10,972 nt of DNA from Rusavskia elegans (taxonomy: Eukaryota > Ascomycota > Lecanoromycetes > Teloschistales > Teloschistaceae), in assembly GCA_011316305.1 (NCBI GenBank), contig SAUG01000197.1, forward strand, positions 1-10,972, in the 5' to 3' direction. The position numbers and the translations under genes are program-made. Shown one piece after another: positions 8,201 to 10,972 of this stretch (positions within the stretch are counted from its first letter, which is position 1; the number at the start of each line of letters is the position of its first letter). The notes beneath the pieces are model-generated. The model did not search any database, was not told where the DNA came from, and saw only the letters and a list, made by a program, of their open reading frames with translations.

Positions 8201-10000
8201 TCGTTGGCCGAGAAGACCAACGTGAATGGTCGGGTGGACTTGGGTTCGTCATCGCCAAAGAAATCATCATTGGCTTGCGAGATGGAAGATACGAAAGTGG
8301 GTTTGGATGATCCAACCAGCGCCTTGGGCTCCTCCAGGACAACGTGGGCATTGGATCCTCCATAGCCGAAGGAGTTGACACTTGCTCTCCGCACATCGGT
8401 CTTGGGCCATGGCAGTGCTGTCCGAGAAGCACGAACTTTCAATGTCTGGAAGTCAACTACGGGCGCGGTCAGTGCGGTTCAAGAACCATTCAGGACAAGA
8501 TGGACTCACTTTTGGGGTTGGGGGTTATAAAGGTTGGGGTGCCAGGTATGATGCCGTGTTCGATGGAAAGAATGGTCTTGAGGAGACCCGAGATACCTGC
8601 TGCTGGCTCTGAATGGCCGATGTTACTCTTGACCTGTTCGGAAGTCAGTGACTGCTCTAGTAACTTCCATGTCCCAGAATCCGATTTCAGCGGGGAGAGA
8701 CGTACCGAGCCGATGATCAAGGGATCCTCAAACGTTCGACTGCCGGAGAAGACCGAAGCAACCCCTCCAACCTCCGTAGGATCTCCTGCCTGCATAGCCA
8801 GAGAAGTCAGCCCCTGAAAGTCTCGATTTGCGGGCAAGGTGGCGCACCTGGGTACCGGTCCCATGGCACTCTAGGTACGAGGTGCCACTGAGATCGGTGA
8901 TACCTGCGTTTGCATACGCTGCACGGATGGCCGTTGCCTGAGCTTCCGAGCTTGGGCTGGCGATACCGGGCGTTCTGCCATCGCTGTTCGTCGCTGAACC
9001 TCGGATGATGGATCGGATGGGGTCTCCGTTCCTGATGGCATCGGAGAGACGCTTCAGGATCACGGCGTTGACACCTTCGGCCTTGATGTATCCGTCGGCC
9101 TTGACGTCGAAGGTATGGCAGCGACCGGAGAGCGAGGACGCGCCTTTCATCGCTCCACCGTCCATGTTATGCTCGGGGCTGCCAATGTGTGAACCGGTAT
9201 CGTTTCCCTTCTAGAAATACACCAGACCTACCTAAGATACAAGTTCGCGGCACCAACAATGGCCCCATCTATCTCGCCGCTCTGCAGATATCGGCAGGCG
9301 ACATCGACCGAGACTAGACTGCCTGAGCAGGCGGTGTCGATGGTCATACTGGGGCCTTTGATGTTAAGAAAATGGCTGATTCGGTTGCTAAGGATCGCAC
9401 GTCCAACGCCAACGGTGATTGATGGCGCGCGGTCGTCTGGGTCCCGAGCTTGGATATCGGCGTAGTCTGGTCGCCAGACACATCAGCCGTTTGCTTACCG
9501 TGAAGGTCTTCGTCAATCCTCTTACCAACAGCATAAGAACCCACGAAACAGCCAAACTTGGCTCCATCCAATTCTTCCATGCGGAGACCAGCGTTTTCCA
9601 TGCACTCGTAGACGACTTCCAGCAACTGCCGTTGTTGAGGGTCCATGGCAATTGCATCTGTCCGCGAGATACCGAAGAATTGTGCGTCGAAGACTCGAGG
9701 GTTGATCTTTTCCAAGAACATGCCTCCGGGCGATCTCATCGTTTTCGGTTTTTTCGATCCATCGTGGTGGGTCTTGAGGTTGAATCGGGTTGGGGGAGCC
9801 TCATTATCGGCGCTGCCTCCTCTTTCGAGGAAGCTCCACAGTGCGGCGGGGGAGTTGCTGTCGCCTGGTAGACGGCATGCCATGCCGACAACGGCCACTG
9901 GCTCTTGGACATATTGTGGTTTGGTGATGGTGCCATGGTTCGAGGTTTCGACGACCGAGGAGCGAAGTCCGCTTGGTCCTGATTCTACGAGAATTGCCAT
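2263..10000 (-). CDS. Highly reducing type I polyketide synthase (KS-AT-DH-psiMT-ER-KR-ACP), with an ER frameshift
   Basis: An iterative cytosolic megasynthase condensing malonyl-CoA units with programmed keto, dehydration and enoyl reduction. I place the exons (minus strand) at 9526-10000, 9232-9466, 8848-9178, 8706-8789, 8510-8633, 4315-8456, 4186-4263, 4086-4141, 3694-4031, 3155-3635 and 2263-3099. All ten introns have GT...AG ends, and the joins restore family motifs. The start ATG at 9998-10000 is preceded by AAC (A at -3), and KS begins about 32 residues later. Order and active sites: KS C205, H342, H382; AT S665 in GHSSG; DH H988 and D1169; degenerate methyltransferase; structural KR; ER; KR with SS and YxxxN; ACP with GLDSL. 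There is no thioesterase. Exon 8 carries an in-frame TAG (4094-4096) and a frame change, so as read the protein stops at residue 1838. Skipping exon 8 would keep the frame and give 2,374 residues. Without the lesion the length would be near 2,400, normal for the family. The product is unknown. Confidence 0.93.
2278..2508 (-). other. PKS acyl carrier protein (ACP) domain
   Basis: The last domain, about 75 residues. The phosphopantetheine attachment serine is in [16 protein letters not shown] (codon 2401-2403). The protein ends only a few residues after the ACP (IQLAAT, TAG at 2263-2265), so there is no thioesterase or reductase release domain, as is normal for fungal HR-PKSs. Confidence 0.92.
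2803..3430 (-). other. PKS ketoreductase (KR) domain
   Basis: Catalytic half of the KR, in exons 10 and 11, split by an intron at 3100-3154. The nucleotide-binding motif is [13 protein letters not shown], a variant of GGxGGxG. The active site is intact: serines in MLSSISG (codons 2965-2970), Tyr in [10 protein letters not shown] (codon 2926-2928) and the Asn four residues later. It is expected to reduce the beta-keto group with NADPH. Because of the exon 8 frameshift it is reached only if that exon is skipped or the lesion is not real. Confidence 0.88.
3497..4632 (-). other. PKS enoyl reductase (ER) domain, disrupted
   Basis: A medium-chain reductase-type ER from about residue 1692, running through exons 6-10. 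Visible motifs are [31 protein letters not shown] (start of the NADPH-binding motif), then [25 protein letters not shown] and HIGKIVI. Four introns lie in it (4264-4314, 4142-4185, 4032-4085, 3636-3693). The 44-nt intron 4142-4185 uses the acceptor CACAG, because the nearer AG overlaps the CTGAC branch sequence. Exon 8 is broken just after the glycine motif, so the two halves are out of frame (see the entry at 4086-4141). Confidence 0.85.
4086..4141 (-). other. Lesion: exon 8 of the PKS with in-frame TAG and frameshift
   Basis: The exon is 56 nt. Read in frame from exon 7 it gives [15 protein letters not shown] and then TAG at 4094-4096. Its last bases, read one frame over, give ILGAE and join exon 9 as GAEVFATVGN, exactly the family pattern. 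Between GGLGLA and ILGAE the family normally has about six more residues (pattern AIQxAQ), so roughly 19 bp appear to be missing. Cause unknown: a real deletion, or an assembly or consensus error. I found no alternative splice pair of normal intron length that repairs this while keeping the motif. Confidence 0.75.
4738..5220 (-). other. Structural (non-catalytic) KR subdomain
   Basis: Residues about 1496-1656, just before the ER. In reducing PKSs the ketoreductase has a separate structural half in this position. The region reads as an alpha/beta fold ([31 protein letters not shown]) with no catalytic residues. The assignment rests on position and on the typical GLxRTxRxE pattern. Confidence 0.6.
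5257..5850 (-). other. Degenerate C-methyltransferase-like region (psiMT)
   Basis: Residues about 1286-1483, between DH and ER, where HR-PKSs carry a SAM-dependent C-methyltransferase. The strand holding the SAM-binding glycine motif (family pattern like LEIGAGTGG) reads [11 protein letters not shown] here, with no glycines. Later fold traces remain, such as [12 protein letters not shown] and [14 protein letters not shown] infer a structural, non-catalytic domain and hence a backbone without C-methyl branches. Confidence 0.7.
5938..6846 (-). other. PKS dehydratase (DH) domain
   Basis: Residues about 954-1256, a double-hotdog dehydratase starting at GHHDLLGS. The catalytic histidine is H988 in [14 protein letters not shown] (codon 6742-6744) and the aspartate is D1169 in [10 protein letters not shown] (codon 6199-6201). 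The usual HxxxGxxxxP pattern keeps its length, but the G position is P and a G sits one residue earlier. From memory this variant also occurs in other fungal HR-PKSs. Probably active. Confidence 0.88.
7054..8001 (-). other. PKS acyltransferase (AT) domain
   Basis: Residues about 569-884, in the large exon 6. [10 protein letters not shown] opens the domain; the acyl-enzyme serine S665 (codon 7711-7713) is in [10 protein letters not shown], and the histidine is H771 in LAYHSRYM. It loads malonyl units onto the ACP. All expected motifs are present and no break is seen. Confidence 0.92.
8326..9904 (-). other. PKS beta-ketoacyl synthase (KS) domain
   Basis: Residues about 33-460, spread over exons 1-6. 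It opens with [14 protein letters not shown]. The nucleophile C205 (codon 9327-9329) lies in DTACSGS; the histidines are H342 in ECHGTGTQ and H382 in KSNIGHSEP. The conserved end motif [11 protein letters not shown] follows near residue 444. Five short introns interrupt this domain (9467-9525, 9179-9231, 8790-8847, 8634-8705, 8457-8509). The 72-nt intron at 8634-8705 is in frame and free of stops, so it could be mistaken for coding sequence, but removing it restores IIGS-VKSNIGH. All catalytic residues are present, so the domain looks functional. Confidence 0.93.
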
Positions 10001-10790
10001 GTTGGGAGGAAAGAATGAAAGTGCAGAGAAATTCTATTGCTGACTGAGAGAGATCCGTCGGTACTACAGCTTATATACAGCACTATGTCAAGTAGCGGTG
10101 GGTGACTGCGAGGGACTCGATCAATCCAGCTCTTGCTACCTGGTCTCGGCTATTGGAAGGGATGCATTCACAAGCGATACCAGCGTACTCAAATCGTCGT
10201 GCGTGCAATCCAACAGCCTGGGCATCGGTCGGTGGGATCCACTCACAGCGGCCGGGCCATCATCTTCGTGCAACGACTATACGTGTATGTCCTTTGTTGC
10301 AGGGAACGCAGCCACAAGAGAGCTGAAATTGGATCGACGGCCGTGTGTGCGTATGCATGGACATCCTTTCGCGAAGGCTTTGCTTGATCCGACCACAGGC
10401 CTGCCCCTTCTAGCACCTGGATCGGGTTACATGGTGCCTCCTGCATGCACGTGGGGGCTGTTTTATCTGTATTACAATGACAGCCAATTCAGGCGCCCAC
10501 CCTCCATCCTCCAAAGACGCGGCCAGATCTTGAAGGCGGTCATGTGCTGAGACTAATGTTCCCTCCCAGACTGGCCACTTCGTCGGCGCTTTCAGCTGAC
10601 ACAATACCGAAGAAAGCTACAGTAGTGTATGTTCCTCTTCCTCCACGTAACTCCCCCAAAGCAAGGATCCCTACCTATCTGAACACAAGAGTCCTTCCTT
10701 TGCGATTCTCTCAACAAACCCCACACTCAGGATATCATACTTCGCTACCAACTCCATTGCCCCTCAGACGCCCTGAATTGAGTAGCAGCA
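10001..10790. promoter_or_regulatory. Divergent intergenic region between the PKS and hydrolase genes
   Basis: The 790 bp carry no gene I can support and would hold both promoters. Possible sites: CCAAT boxes at 10484-10488 (plus), 10152-10156 and 10328-10332 (minus, oriented to the PKS); CGGCCG, an inverted CGG pair of the Zn2Cys6 type, at 10249-10254 and 10338-10343; CCGTCGG at 10055-10061; a CACGTG E-box at 10448-10453; and a GATA-type TTATCT at 10463-10468. The hydrolase side has pyrimidine-rich runs (around 10630-10720), common before fungal start sites, and no clear TATA box. A 150-codon open frame at 10098-10550 shows no recognisable motif and is probably chance. Confidence 0.5.
10070..10077 (-). 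promoter_or_regulatory. TATA box of the PKS gene
   Basis: TATATAAG on the minus strand lies about 70 bases before the PKS ATG. With a start site roughly 30 bases downstream, this would give a 5' UTR of about 40 nt. The distance and match are good, but the start site itself cannot be seen in the sequence. Confidence 0.55.
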
Positions 10791-10898
10791 ATGGCCCACC
10801 ATGAAGATGTCGAATTCAAGACCTTGGACGATCTGATGATACGTGGATGGCTGTATCCAGCCAAATCTCGTGGTCCAGCAATCATCATAACCCCCGGA
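10791..10898 (+). CDS. Alpha/beta-hydrolase, polyketide transferase/thiohydrolase-like (first exon, partial)
   Basis: The first exon encodes 36 residues, beginning [20 protein letters not shown] and ending in a beta-strand plus PG (GPAIIITPG). This VEFKTLDGLxLRGxLYPA...TPG start is typical of the alpha/beta-hydrolases found beside fungal HR-PKSs, for example the fumagillin-cluster polyketide transferase af380 and related thiohydrolases. They release or transfer the chain from a PKS that lacks its own thioesterase. GTAAGT at 10899 directly after the GGA codon is a good donor. The acceptor would lie near or beyond the right edge, so the catalytic serine, aspartate and histidine are out of view. 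The divergent position next to the PKS supports co-function. The family is likely; the exact reaction is unknown. Confidence 0.75.
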
Positions 10899-10972
10899 GT
10901 AAGTCCTTAATATCTAGACCGTCTTTTCAACTGTAGTAGAAGCGAAGCGCCCCCCCCCCCCCCCCCCCCCCC
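10899..10972 (+). other. Start of hydrolase intron 1 running into a poly-C end
   Basis: After the GTAAGT donor, 51 bases of intron-like sequence follow and then 23 C at 10950-10972. AG dinucleotides at 10935-10936 and 10938-10939 would give introns of 38 and 41 nt. Those are short and bring no recognisable family residues into frame, so I do not choose an acceptor. The C run looks like a contig-end artefact. Confidence 0.5.

Noticed and set aside
8634..8705. 24 extra in-frame codons in the KS domain
   Set aside because: They have no stop, but they interrupt IIGS-VKSNIGH, begin GTACGT, contain CTGAC and end CAG, so this is a 72-nt intron and not an insertion.
9467..9498. 32-nt version of PKS intron 1 using the later GTAAGC donor
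   Set aside because: It is shorter than fungal introns usually are. The upstream GTAAGA donor gives 59 nt, the same phase and a better family fit ([14 protein letters not shown]).
10098..10550. 150-codon open frame on the plus strand between the two genes
   Set aside because: It has no recognisable domain and sits in the divergent promoter region where regulatory motifs cluster; other overlapping frames are also open there. Probably chance.

Overview
The window looks like a piece of a filamentous ascomycete (Pezizomycotina) genome. It holds one large intron-containing type I polyketide synthase gene with typical fungal short introns (44-72 nt, GTAAGT/GTACGT-type donors, CTGAC-like branch sites). 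It also holds the start of a divergently transcribed partner gene, and a long AT-rich block whose loss of CpA/TpG and excess of TpA is the mark of repeat-induced point mutation (RIP). The species cannot be named from the sequence.

Layout: (1) 1-~1950, AT-rich RIP-decayed non-coding DNA with short tandem and inverted repeats and no intact gene. (2) ~1951-2262, normal-composition 3' flank of the PKS. (3) 2263-10000, minus strand, a highly reducing iterative PKS. I reconstruct 11 exons and 10 introns giving KS-AT-DH-(degenerate methyltransferase)-(structural KR half)-ER-KR-ACP, about 2,400 residues, with no C-terminal thioesterase. (4) 10001-10790, the divergent promoter region. (5) 10791-10898, plus strand, first exon of an alpha/beta-hydrolase of the kind that works in trans with fungal HR-PKSs as thiohydrolase or polyketide transferase. 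The window then ends in an intron and a run of 23 C.

How the genes fit together: the PKS would build a reduced, unmethylated polyketide chain. It has no release domain, and the divergent hydrolase is the natural candidate for releasing or transferring the chain. The two genes share a 790-bp intergenic region and probably belong to one biosynthetic cluster that continues beyond the right edge.

The most notable point is a lesion in the ER domain. Exon 8 (4086-4141) encodes the NADPH-binding glycine motif and then runs into an in-frame TAG. About 19 bp, compared with the family pattern, seem to be missing, so the downstream ER, KR and ACP lie in another frame. Everything else reads as intact, so this is either a very recent inactivation or an assembly error. 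Splicing exon 7 directly to exon 9 keeps the frame and could hide the lesion from automated gene callers.
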